This document shows positions 20,560 to 31,339 of a stretch of DNA of 64,000 nucleotides, piece after piece. The notes beneath the pieces are model-generated. The model saw nothing but the letters and a program-made list of their open reading frames with translations. It was not told where the DNA came from and did not search any database. A program made the position numbers and the translations under genes. The stretch spans positions 248,001 through 312,000 of the forward strand of contig JAMWET010000582.1 in NCBI GenBank assembly GCA_024036415.1. The letters run 5' to 3'. Origin of the DNA: Prochilodus magdalenae (Eukaryota > Chordata > Actinopteri > Characiformes > Prochilodontidae). The number at the start of each line of letters is the position of its first letter. Within the stretch, counting starts at the first letter, position 1.

Positions 20560-21860
20560 GCCGGAGCCAAACCATCACAAGCGTTAAATCTAAATGTGCG
20601 GGATTTCATGACATCACAGAAACTGTTAGGTTCCAAAAATGAACTGCATGGGCTGGAAGAAAGCTTTCAGACATCCCCCACCCCGAGATGGGAGCACGTT
20701 ACAAAGCCAAAGCTGCCTCAGAATCTCCATGTACATTTTTCCAGGCCACTTTTTTGCTGGTTCAGAAATGACAGATATAGCGTCCAGCAATCATGGGATG
20801 TATGTAAATCTGTAGACGTTTTGTCACCACCTCTCGTTTAGGCTTCTATTTTCGTTCGCCGCACAAGGCAAATCTCCGTAATTGTTCAGTGGGTGGACGT
20901 GAGAGCCGGTAGACATGTTTTGGTGTCTGAAGTTTTAGTTTTGCACTGGAGAGAGACGCTGCTAATGTGACCAGCAAGCTTATTTATGGAGGTCAGCATC
21001 ATGCAAAGGAGAGGTGGGCAACATGCCAATGTATTAACCCGATACATCACTGAGCATATTGTGGCCTCGGAGTAGAATGAGATGAGGGGAGACCTGCCGC
21101 CCAGCACTATACAAGCAGGCAGGGACTGTAGGCAGGTTACCTACCACCTTAACACTCTAGTTACCCCCCACAACCAAACACAACAACACTTAATAGAGTT
21201 AGTGCCTCTGCTTTCACAGGAGGCATGGCTGGAATGCCTGTATGCATGGCTACTTTGCATGGCCACACCCCTTCTGCTCACATGGTAGCATGGACAGTGG
21301 CGGACACTGACCGCTGTTGACAAACTGACCACTGTTGACGAACTGCCATCTCATCACAAAGACTGCATAACCAGTTCTATTTAATTGCAAGACAGTGTCA
21401 GTGCCAGCCTCTCGAAAAAAGGAACTCCCCAAGAACTCGCTGGCCTAGAACCGTAGAACCTGTGACACAAGTGGCAAAGTGTTGAAGCCACTATTTTCAA
21501 CGATAGCAGCAGCAAAATGACCCATCAGTGGTCCACCATGTTGTTTCAATTGCTGCCCCCGGGCTAGGGAGTGCCCCATATCCAAATACATAATTGCTCA
21601 GCTCTCAAACCAGTGGAATCTAAAACAGGTTCCGTTTGAAAGATCCTGAGAACCAGCACCAGCTCTGGCCCGAGTACTGGTGTTGGTGGAAAAGAGGTCT
21701 AACTGAATTCGGTTAAACACTGTATGACATCATTAGGGTCTTCTTTTATGTGGGACTATTGGTGCACCATGATGCAGATTACGGCATGTGTGATGTATCA
21801 CATTGTGCATGTTATAGTTTTGGCCGTTCTGCAGCCATCTGATTGGTCAACACAATCTAA
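20560..21860. other. Anonymous 1.3-kb stretch
   Basis: No supported gene or repeat family. It includes a doubled word 'cgctgttgacaaactgacca' / 'ctgttgacgaactg' near 21,312-21,345. Short ORFs are chance. Confidence 0.35.
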
Positions 21861-21864
21861 ACAT

Positions 21865-22345
21865 AACCCATGAGCACCAATAACAGCTGGGACTGGATAT
21901 GACACGGACTATGCAAGTTTCTGGATGTAGGCCACATCGATGTTCAGACACCCTTGCATCCAGTCTTACAATGTTCACCCTCTCGAGATTGTGAAGTTTG
22001 GCCAGATACGGTAGATGCCTTTCCTGGAACATTTCCGAGGAGAATTTCCTCTAAACAGGGATTTTAGTCACTGCTGGTAGACCCATATGACGCTCTGCTT
22101 GTAGACTCACCCCCACATGTGGAAGACTGGGGTTCGAATCCCGGTCTGGGTAACTATGCCGTGATACACTAATAAGAGTCCCTGGGCAAGACTCCTAACA
22201 CTACATTGGCCTACCTGTAATATGATTAAGCTGGTAAGGCGCTCTGAATAAGAGCGTCAGCTAAATGCCGTAAATGTAAATATGACCGGACGCTTCCGTA
22301 CACCTGCAGATTCAGCTACTTCCTTCACACTGTGGTCTGTGGCAC
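21865..22345 (-). pseudogene. Tc1-like transposon family B, copy B5, split by a SINE
   Basis: Left part 21,870-22,091 has 'gagcaccaataacagctggg' and 'ggatgtaggccacatcgatg', and ends in the 'gctggtagacccatatga' block. The right part resumes at 22,280 with 'atatgaccggacgcttccgt' and 'cacctgcagattcagctact'. A SINE fills the gap with a 7-bp duplication. The element is therefore older than the SINE. Only HTH sequence is present. Confidence 0.85.
22092..22279 (+). repeat. tRNA-derived SINE, nested copy S3 with 7-bp target duplication
   Basis: The same SINE family as 4411-4622, 5-prime shortened: the A box is missing but the B box 'ggttcgaatcc' is intact at 22,131-22,141. The tail 'cgctctgaataagagcgtc' plus 'taaatgtaaa' is complete. 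The direct repeat ATATGAC at 22,085-22,091 and 22,280-22,286 flanks it exactly, and the interrupted family B element reads through when the insert is removed. This is a clean retroposition event. Confidence 0.93.
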
Positions 22346-22778
22346 GGCTGAACCCAACGCTGAACTTCCTGTTGTTGATAATCAACTGAGTGTCCCCAGA
22401 AAGCCTGTTAATGATGGAAGGATCTGTAGATCATCTATAGGGGACCATCAACAAAAAGAGTGTGACCGTAATCCCTTAAAACGAGGGCAGTAATCTGATT
22501 GGTCGACACGATCCATGCATTTCTGTTTTGTTGTCTCCCAGGAAACAATCCAAACAATTCCAACATAAACAAACAAACAAACAAACAGCTAAACTGCATG
22601 ACATCATTAAGTACATCACCTACGCCCGGTTACAAATTCAGGACCCGCAAATAGCAAGCCTTCCCCCAGCCCTGGTGCCGACCGGGTACGTAGGCTTCAG
22701 TGGCGGGCCATGGAAAAAAAAGAGCGACGGAATTGAGAGGACGACACAAAAGAGATGTTTCTTTTCTCTCTACTGAAC

Positions 22779-22782
<4 letters not shown>

Positions 22783-22814
<32 letters not shown>

Positions 22815-22838
22815 GCTCACTCTCTCTCTGTCCTCTCA
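22783..22838. repeat. (CT)n microsatellite
   Basis: Pure CT runs with 'ctcgctcact' interruption. Confidence 0.9.
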
Positions 22839-22944
22839 CTTTTAATGAACAACCAAAGGTGTTAATGGTATTTGTAGTAGGTGTGACTTTACCAGGCTTC
22901 AACACATTGGTTTAGGGTCCAGTGAAGAAGCCCTCTCTTCCATG

Positions 22945-22982
22945 AAGGAAGGAAAAAAAAAGAAAAGAAAGAAAAAAAAACA
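22945..22982. repeat. A-rich (GAAAA)n-like tract
   Basis: 'ggaaggaaaaaaaaagaaaa' followed by more A/G. Confidence 0.75.
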
Positions 22983-23077
22983 TATGCACAGAGACCAGCG
23001 TCTGTTACAGCCAGCAATTAGTACCAACCGAGAAGTGGGACACACAGGCAAAGTGTGATTCTTCAAGGGGGCCAGGG

Positions 23078-23133
23078 AATCTCTCTCTCTCTCTCCCTCT
23101 CTCTCTCGGTCTCTTTCTCTCTCTGTCTTTTTA
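23078..23133. repeat. (CT)n microsatellite
   Basis: CT tract with GGT and TTT interruptions. Confidence 0.85.
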
Positions 23134-23199
23134 CACACACGCTCACACACCCTTGATTCGCCTGACTTGATCTGTCTGGCTTCCTGGAGTGTTGATTAT

Positions 23200-24130
23200 T
23201 TCATTTCAAGCCCACGTCGCCTCGGCTCGCCCTAAAGAAAAGCGACTAATACAATAAAGCCGTGTCCCGCTCGTTCACTCTGGAGAACCGGCACTCCTTT
23301 CACAAGGAATTCCAGTCATTATTCCAAAGGGTTAGCTCCGACAGTTACAGATGTACAGTACTCCGACCGGTTTGGTGTAGAATGCCGTGCTCTAGAAAAA
23401 AATGTCGAGTCAAAACTGTTCGCAGTGGTGGTGGGAACCAGACGTTTGAGAAGTTGAAGGCCTCTGAAAGTTCCCTCGCAGGAAGTCATTCCATAAATCG
23501 CTTAGTGGGAAATGCGGAATTCCAGATGATAGTTTCACATTGGTGGTGTTGGCTCTCTGATGGAAAGCTATTACATGTTAGGGCGGTATATCATGTGATG
23601 CCGGAGAGAATCAGTTTATCCGTGATCCGTGCAATGACCAACACTACTGTTATCCGACTCATACGCTTCATTTTCTTTTTGGTTGAGAGATTTTTTGTCC
23701 ACTAACTAGCTCCGCAGTTTCCGAGATATCAACGCCATGCACATTCCAAGTACAGTGTGTTTGTATACAGCTTGTTGATCAGACTTCCGGTTGCCGTTTA
23801 TTTCTGGAAAGGTAAAGTGGAAAGGTGTACACCCATCGGCTTTTCGCTTTATGCCTACTCTGTCTCAAGCTCAACTTCAATGTTGGTCCGAACTGTACTC
23901 TTCCCCTTTCCACCCATAGAGTCCCATTCACTTTTGGCCCTACCCAAACCCTGATGGTTCCTTAAATCTACAGCCACCAAACTGCATGTACCCACTCAGG
24001 AGATATATATAACTCTAAACCACAGCTATACTGACCCGCACTCCTCTATATGTTGTTTATTCATCCTATGTTCCACCCATAGACTCCCATTCATTTCTAG
24101 CAAAAAATTTTAGCCAATATTTAGCACTTT
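23200..24130. other. Anonymous stretch with one 147-codon open frame
   Basis: The plus frame 23,262-23,705 is the longest open frame here that is not repeat-derived, but it shows no domain, signal peptide or codon bias I can recognise and no splice context is apparent. To its right a word 'ccacccatag' followed by 'tcccattca' occurs twice (23,910 and 24,073), suggesting an internally duplicated unknown repeat. Coding status not supported. Confidence 0.3.
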
Positions 24131-24159
24131 CTTCAGGAAGTGCACTTTTGAATATTGAA

Positions 24160-24545
24160 TCCTTGCAGATGGTGCGGTAGGGGTGGAGGTGGAGTGGCAC
24201 GTGACAACAAACCATTCATCTTGGTGCTGAGCACAGTGCCTCCACACATGGATTTGCTGCTCGTCTCCACCAAGACAGAAAGAGAACTCGTCACTGAAGA
24301 TGACCTGCTACCACAACACCATTTCAGTCTTTGGTGGGAAGTCGTCGTAGTGCTCTCCGTGCATGTGGCTGTTGGGTCAGTCAGGTACAGCAATAAGAGC
24401 CGTCCTTGATTACGTCACATGCATGCCCAAGTGTGAAACTTAAATCATTGGCATGTCTCACAATGTCAACCCTAGCCAGCAAACTTCATTCCTGCCGGTT
24501 GGATTCTTCAGGGTGTAGCTATTCTTTTGATGATGAGTATAAAAT
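24160..24545 (-). pseudogene. Tc1-like transposon family A, copy A3 (internally deleted)
   Basis: Minus-strand copy. The right end is the family's terminal sequence ('gctattcttttgatgatgag' on plus at 24,517-24,536) followed by the leader that normally precedes the gene. Next comes TALITDPT-like text, then a jump to the SDEFSF-LGGDE-type catalytic block and the HHLQ region. About half the gene is deleted and the C-terminal end is missing. Confidence 0.72.
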
Positions 24546-24773
24546 GGCTATATATGTGTTAAACACATCGTGACCCCTGGGTCCCATCATCACCACCACA
24601 CAGCCAGGGTACCAATAGAACCATGGAGAGATATCGAGTTGGAATCAGCCTTCAAATATGAGTCCACGTCTTAAAGGTCTACATTTAAACAGAACGTCTC
24701 AATGCAACTCAACAGTTCCTGGAACTGCGCTCGGGCTCCTTTCCCCGCAAACGGGTATCCTCATCTACAGTTG

Positions 24774-24776
24774 GAT

Positions 24777-24815
<39 letters not shown>

Positions 24816-24817
24816 TT
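24774..24817. repeat. (TTTA)n microsatellite
   Basis: Ten or so perfect TTTA units. The FIYLFIYL frames are an artefact of this repeat. Confidence 0.95.
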
Positions 24818-24818
24818 G

Positions 24819-24856
24819 CCACCACCAGCAGCAGCAGCAGCACCACCACCACCACT
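24819..24856. repeat. (CAG)n/(CAC)n trinucleotide tract
   Basis: CAC/CAG triplets directly downstream of the TTTA repeat. Confidence 0.85.
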
Positions 24857-25449
24857 TCAGCCCTTGGAATTTTTACCTCCCATCAGAAACCCAGCTAACC
24901 AAAACCGGCCTTGTGCCTCCGCTCTGTTTGTCCAGCTGGCTTCGCCGTACACATGCTTGGTTTGCTCCTAATGTGACACACTGTTATTTTAATTTCTTTA
25001 ATGCTTTTTCCAGCCTCCTTTCCAATTTGTCTCTGTGAAAAAACAGAAAGAAGAGGGGGAGGAATAAAAATCTTCTCATCCCGCTTCGTCCAGAGTTATA
25101 AAAGTGTTTTGTGGCCGTGTCAGGACGCGTTCAGAAATATCCCACTGAACTTACTGCTAAGGGAAAAACACACCAAACAGCCCAACAGCAACGTCATGGC
25201 GGCTCAATCTAGTAATCACAAACTTCTACAAGCAAACTACAACTGCCAGACTGGCGCAGTCGTGGGCCGGAGGGTGGGGTACCAGCCTTGTGACCTGGAG
25301 GGTCACTGGTTCCTGACAGGGCACGACTGAAGTGCCCTTGAAGAAGTGGCCTAGCCCTGCCAAGCTGCTTCGTGGATGCTATAGACAGGGCTGCCCAACG
25401 CCAACTGGAGGGTCATTGGTACAATTGGCAAATGGTCTTCATTTTCCGT

Positions 25450-25590
25450 ATTAATTTTATGACTAGTATGACATCACAATTGAGAGCTTGGTATTGGCCA
25501 GCTTCCGTTTCTCTTAATGACATCATAAAGACTGGAACTACAGGTTTGCCCACAGTATTCCCTCATTTCCAAATTGGCAAATGGTTCTAA
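25450..25590 (-). repeat. Inverted monomer of the TGATGTCA satellite
   Basis: Reverse complement of the array unit that starts at 26,478. On plus it reads 'gtatgacatcacaattgaga', then 'tattggccagcttccgtttc', then 'tcttaatgacatcataaaga'. It carries both TGACATCA sites in opposite orientation. It lies ~0.9 kb left of the direct array, separated by a purine tract. Confidence 0.8.
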
Positions 25591-25845
25591 ATTCTAATTC
25601 CCATTCTAGTTCTAATTATAACTCATTTTCTGATTCTGCGAGCGCAGGCACACGGGCGGCATCAGGGTGTAATAACTTGACGAACAGGCCCCCGTAACGC
25701 TAGCATGACAAATCAGTATGATAGTGTGACACGGACTGTTGTTAATGTGAGTTAATATGAGATTCTATGACAACGCCTGCAGCTGTGAATGAGCGTATTA
25801 AGAGAAGTAATTAAGCATAGGACGGTGCCGCACACAACCGATGAT

Positions 25846-26296
25846 GGAGCAAGAGCAAGAAAAGAGAGAGGGAGAGCAAGAGAGAGAGACAGAGAGAGAG
25901 AGACAGACAGTGAGACAGAGAGAGAGAGAGAGAGACAGACAGAGAGTCTATTCATCTAAAACAAAGAGAAAGGGAAAATGATGTGAGAGTGAGAAAAAGA
26001 GGAGAACGAGAAAGGGATAAGAAGGAGAGGAGTGAAAAAAGAGAGAGAGAGAGTAAGAGAGAAAGGAGGACGGGAGAAGGAGCCTAGCTCCGACCAACAC
26101 TTAATTAGCTGTCATCAGCTTGGCTCCGCCGAGAAAAAGAGTGACTAATAATTAATGATAAAAGCGAAAGGGGAGAGGGGAGAGATGGAGGGAGGGAGGG
26201 AGGGAGTGTGAGGAGACAAACCAGGGGAGGAGGGGGAGAAGGGGTTAAAGACTGGAAGGAGGAAAAGGAGGAATAGGAGGAAGGGAGGGAAGCGAG

Positions 26297-26342
<46 letters not shown>

Positions 26343-26420
26343 GATTTGAAACGGAGAAGCCAGCGGAGCCCCGAGGTCATTAGAGTCAATGAGAGAAGTG
26401 CGAGGGTGAGAAATAAGAGA
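25846..26420. repeat. Long purine tract, (GA)n-rich
   Basis: Some 570 bp dominated by A and G on the plus strand, including (GA)n at 25,880-25,945 and 26,297-26,339 and GGGA runs at 26,160-26,290. One pyrimidine-containing island (26,088-26,165, with 'cacttaattagctgtcatca' and 'gactaataattaatgata') interrupts it and could be a conserved site. Confidence 0.9.
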
Positions 26421-26477
26421 GGGAGGACTTTAAAATCAAACGCTGGGTAATTGCCTGGCTTTCCGAGCCCCACAGCT

Positions 26478-28095
26478 CCGGGCGTTATGATGTCACTTAA
26501 AGAAATGGAAGCTGGCCAATCCACTGCCTTTAACTGTGATGTCATAATGACTACTCATATGAATTCGGAAACGAGGGATCGGGGATTATTATGTCATTAG
26601 AGAAACAGAGGCTGGCATTCAGTTGTGATGTCATAATAGTTACTTAAATGAATTAGCCAGCAGTATCTAAAGACCTATAGCTTCAGATATTATGATGTCA
26701 TTAGTATGCTGACTGGCCATTCCTAAACCCCTTAATTGTGATGTCATAATGGCTTGTGAATGAATTCAGAGATGAGGGAACAATGTCTAAAAACCTATGG
26801 CATCAGGGATTATTACGCCTTAGAGAAATAGAGGTTGACTAACGCTGAGCCTTCAATTGTGATGTCATAATAGTTACTCAACAGATTTCTGAAATGAGGC
26901 AACACTGAAGACTTATAGCTCCAGGTATTGTGATGTCATAGTAGTTACTTAAATGAATTAGCCAGCAGTATCTAAAGACCTATAGCTTCAAATATCATGA
27001 TATCATTAAAATGCAGACTAAACCTCTAATTATGATGTCACAATGGCTTGTGAATGAATTCAGAGATGAGGTAACAATGTCTAAAAATCTATGGCATCAG
27101 GGATTATTACGCCATTAGAGAAACAGAGGTTGGCTAACCTGAGCCTTTAGTTGTGATGTCATAATAGTTACTCAAAAGAGTTCTGAAATGAGGCAACACT
27201 GAAGACTTATAGCTCCAGGTATTGTGATGTCATTAAGAGAAACGGAGGATGGCCAATCCTCTGTCTTTAACTGTGATGCCATATTACCCACTCATGATTT
27301 CAGAGATGATGCAGCACTGTCTAAAAACCTTAAGCTTCAGGCATTAATACATCATTAGAGAAACAGAGGCTGGCTTTCAGTTGTGATGTCATAATAGTTA
27401 CTCAAGAGAATGAGGCAACACTGACGAGTTATAGCTCCAGGCATTGTGATGTCATTAAGAGAAATGAAAGCTGGCCAATCCCCAGCCATCATCTGTGATG
27501 TCATAATGGCTACTCATATGAATTCAGGGACAAGGTAAAGCTGTCTTAAAACCTAAAGCTTCAGGCTTTGTTATATCATTAGAGAAGTAGAGTCTGACCT
27601 CTGTTGTGATGTCATAGTAGTTACTTAAATGAACTAAAGGCCAATAGCTACAGCTATAATGATGTCATTAATATGCATACTGGTCATTCCTAAACCCTTA
27701 ACTGTGATGTCATAATGGCTTGTGAATGAATTCAGAAATTATGTTACAATGTTTAAAAGCCTTGAAGTGTGATGTCATAATACTTACTCAAAAGATTTTG
27801 AAAATGAGACAACATTGTCTGAAGATCTTTTGCCACTAGCATTATGAAATGGAGGCTATGTGAGGTCATAATAGCCACTCCAAGAAAAGATGAAGCGAAC
27901 TGTCAACTGTGATGTCGCAGTTTGAATGTTTGTTCCAGCGTCATATGACATATGAAAGAATAATGGTATATGCAACAGGACGTGCATTCTGATTATGCAC
28001 CCTACATAACTGGACACTTTTTTTTTTAGTTTATCTGTGATGTCATAAAGCATTGACTACTTTACACCAAACAATGCCCTCTCCTGCTTCCCACC
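26478..28095 (+). repeat. TGATGTCA satellite array, block 1
   Basis: A degenerate tandem array with monomer ~110-125 bp. Ordered words per unit are: 'tgtgatgtcataat', 'ttactcaaatgaattcagaa', 'atgaggcaacactg', 'ctaaagac-tatagcttcagg', 'cattatgatgtcattaagag' and 'aagctggccaatcctgagcc'. About 20 copies of TGATGTCA occur here. Units are 75-90% similar by eye with deletions. No open frame persists across units, so it is not coding. Similar to, but not periodic with, block 2. Confidence 0.9.
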
Positions 28096-28130
28096 GTGAT
28101 ATCATACGGTTTTAATTATGACAGTTTGAT

Positions 28131-28560
28131 GTCGTCGCTGTGAATAAGCCACATTCTAAATGCACAAACATGTTTATAATGAGGGTGCAATCACTGTGAG
28201 AGTCAGTCATTAAATCGTTAATTGCTTTGCGCCATAATTCTTTTAATTAGCCACAACATCGCGGCACCACGATGCCAAAGGGGACAATCAGAATTTATAA
28301 ACAATAAAAAAAAACACAATATGCAGTAAGGCAAAATCATCTTGAGCCTGGTGCACAGAGCTAATGATGATGACGGAGAGACGCGAGTGCGCGAGTGACC
28401 GTTTTTGCGTGTTTGCAATAGGGAGGAAATTGCAAAATCAATGTGTTTGTCTACGGATGCAGGGCTAATTGGAGGTGTGTAGACGGCACCGAAGCACATA
28501 TGCCACACAGAGCTGTGCTGAGCCAATAACTCAGCAGGACACACTACTAGCAGATGCACA
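28131..28560. other. Candidate conserved element lying inside the satellite
   Basis: A non-repetitive block absent from the parallel position in block 2. It contains 'ttaaatcgttaattgctttg', 'attcttttaattagccacaa', 'catcgcggcaccacgatg' and 'gagctaatgatgatgacg', that is clustered TAAT/ATTA cores and retained CpGs. This resembles a developmental enhancer. An open frame on minus (28,218-28,559) has no recognisable motif. Confidence 0.35.
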
Positions 28561-28605
28561 GAGAGAGAGGGAGAGAGAGAGGGAGAGAGTGGGAGAGAAA
28601 TAGAT
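28560..28605. repeat. (GA)n tract
   Basis: GAGAGGGAG repeats. Confidence 0.85.
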
Positions 28606-28661
28606 GGAAAAAAATAGTACTATAGGTTGGGGCAAGTGTCCAACAGAACGTGCACCAAATG

Positions 28662-28930
28662 GGAGTGCGTATAGCTTCGCACTTCGTATTCCAAGCAGAT
28701 GCCAGGAGCTGTCGGTGAATCACATACAGTAATAGCATAATCATTCTACTGGTAGTTTGGCTGCTGGTTATGCAAGTTTCCCTCTACCGAATAGAAATAT
28801 AAACATGAATATTCACATGTTTTGAATATAAAAATATCAGACGCTTTTTATCTTTTCATTCCACAGAGGAAAATAAATTAAAGAAAGGGGTTTTCATGCA
28901 CTTGTGTGAGTGGGTTTACATGCTCATTAA
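28662..28930. repeat. Right flank of array block 1 (duplicated at 30,755-30,980)
   Basis: Words 'tatagcttcgcacttcgtat', 'agatgccaggagctgtc', 'gctggttatgcaagtttccc' and 'ggttttcatgcacttgtg' recur in the same order at 30,767-30,975 as mutated copies. This flank was therefore duplicated together with the array. Confidence 0.75.
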
Positions 28931-28969
28931 TGTTTCTTTGCCAAATGGTGTATAGTAAACAGATCTATA

Positions 28970-30735
28970 AAGTGATGTCATAAGCTTCTTGCATTACGAT
29001 GAAAAAAGAAAATAGGGGGCTGGCCAATCCTGAGCCTTCACAATTATGATGTATGATGTCACATGAATCAAGTGAGGCTCACAGCTTTAGGAATTCAAGA
29101 AATGAGGCATTATACCACTGGATTCAGAAATGAGACATTTATAGACTTATAGGCATCATGATGTCATTAAGAGAGTGATGTCATTATACCCACTTAAATG
29201 GATTCAGAAATGAGGCAACATTGACAGAAGACTTATAGCTTTCAGGCATCATGATGTCATTAAAAGAGTGATGTCATAGTACCCACCTAGATGGATTCAG
29301 AAATGAGGCAACACTGTAAGAAGACTTTAGGCATATATGCATTAAGAGAGTATGGCATCATAAATGGTCAGAAATGAGACAACACTGTAAGAAGATTAAG
29401 AGCAGTGATGACATTAGTGATGTCCCATTTAAATGGATTCAGAAATGAGGCAACACTGTAAGAAGACTTATAGCTTTAGGCATCATGATGTCATTAAGAG
29501 AGTGATGTCATAGTACCCACCTAGATGGATTCAGAAATGAGGCAACACTGTAAGAAGACTTATAGCTTTAGGCATCATGATGTCATTAAGAGAGTGATGT
29601 CATAACACCCACTTAAATAAAATGAGGCAACACTGTATAGCTTCAGACATTATTTATGTGGAAGCTGGCCAAGCCTGAGCCTTCAAATGTGATGTCATAA
29701 AAGTCACTTCAATACATTTAGAAATGAGGCAACACTGTCTGAAGACGTATAGCTTTTTACATTATGATGTAATTAGGAGATATTGAAGCTATCCAATCTT
29801 GAGCCCTGAAATGTGATGTCCATATGCACACTTAAATTAATTCTTAAATGAGGCACCACTGTCTAAAGACATATAGCTTCTGTCATCATGATGTTAATTA
29901 AAGTTGATCCTGGCCCATCCTAAGCCCTTAACTGTGATGTCACATAACCTACCATTCAGAAATAAGGCAACATTCTGTAAAGACCTATAGCTTTAGGCAG
30001 TATGATGTCATCAACAGACATGGTAGGCTGTCAACCCTGAGCCTTCAAAAGGTGCTGTCATAACAACTGCCCAAATAAGTTCAGAAATAGGGCAACATGC
30101 CTGAATATCTATGGGTTTTTTGCATTATGATGTCATTAAAAAAAAAAGTTGTCCAATTCTGAATTATCAACCACATAAAATGAATGTAGAATTAAGGCAA
30201 CCCTGTCTTATGACTTCTAGCTTGACGCATCATGAGGTCAATAAAAGAAGTGGAGGCTGCCTAATCCCAAGCCTTCATAAGTGATGTCATAATAGCCAGT
30301 CAAATGGTTTCAGAAATGTGGGAGCACTGTCTGAATACCTAAAGCTTCTTTCATTATGACACCATTAGCCTGCCCAGCCTTGAGGCCTCATCTATGATGT
30401 CATAATACACACTTAAATAAATTCACAACCTATATTAACCTTTAAGAAGTCATTAACATAAATGGAAGCAAGTGTTCCACTGTGATGTCATAACACATGC
30501 AAACAAATAAAAATTCTGTGACATGCACTGTGATGTCATAATGAGGAATGTGTGAACCAGCTTAATATGAAAGGACATCACCTGTGTTCCGGGTATAAGC
30601 CATAGAATGTGCATTCTGATTATGCACCAGCATTAATTGGGTCATTTTTCATCTGTGATGTCATAAAACCTCTAATAAATGACTCCTAACAATGCCCTTT
30701 TCTTCCCCTCCACCATGATATCATACAGCTTTTAT
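28970..30735 (+). repeat. TGATGTCA satellite array, block 2
   Basis: The same satellite as block 1, with a homogeneous sub-array at about 29,150-29,640. There the unit is 92-93 bp (for example 'catcatgatgtcattaagag' starts at 29,481 and 29,573) because the 'gctggccaatcctgagcc' part is deleted. These units are nearly identical to each other, showing later local amplification. Further right the units are longer and more decayed. Confidence 0.9.
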
Positions 30736-30754
30736 TATGACAGTTTGATATATA

Positions 30755-30985
30755 GCGGTTCTAGATGCATAGCTTCCCATTTCATATTCCAATTAGATGC
30801 CAGAAGCTGTTTGTGGAACGGATACTGGATTATCATACTAGGGGTAGTGGAGCTGTTGGTTATGCAAACTTTCTCTAACTGAGGGAAATGAATAGATCCG
30901 TCGCTTTAACTTGTTCAATCCCAGTAGAAACGGGTTTTTCACGCGCCTACATGAGACGCCTTACATGCTGGTTTACGGCTTCTGC
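30755..30985. repeat. Right flank of array block 2
   Basis: Diverged duplicate of 28,662-28,930: 'gatgcatagcttcccatttc', 'agatgccagaagctgt', 'ttggttatgcaaactttctc' and 'gggtttttcacgcgcctaca'. Confidence 0.75.
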
Positions 30986-31335
30986 TAAGTGTTATATGGA
31001 CAATTGTAGGAAGACCTGTACAGGTCATTAGATGGGCTTTAAATGTCAACACCTCCAACAGCTTCATTATGCGTCTTGGCAAATCCTTGTTAGTGGTGTG
31101 CTGCTGTTGCTGTATATGATTAGAGCATGTTCCTAAAGAGAGCGAGTGTTAAGAAGTCAAAGGTAAGTGATAAAATCTTTTCTTGGTGCAAACCATATCA
31201 AGTAATACACCTGATCCTCCCACCGATACCGATATGTACTCTACGTAACGTAACTACCAATTTTACAGTTCCACTTTTAACAAAAAATTGTAAAAAGTTG
31301 TCCAACGTCATTATACACACTTCAATGGATTCAGA
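30986..31335. other. Spacer between satellite blocks
   Basis: Anonymous sequence without array monomers, containing a 79-codon frame of no recognisable kind. Confidence 0.35.
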
Positions 31336-31339
31336 AATT

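Noticed and set aside
23262..23705. 147-codon open frame as an exon
   Set aside because: No recognisable domain, codon signature or splice context. Kept only as anonymous sequence.
26105..26545. 146-codon minus-strand frame with SLSLSL
   Set aside because: Generated by the purine tract plus one satellite monomer.
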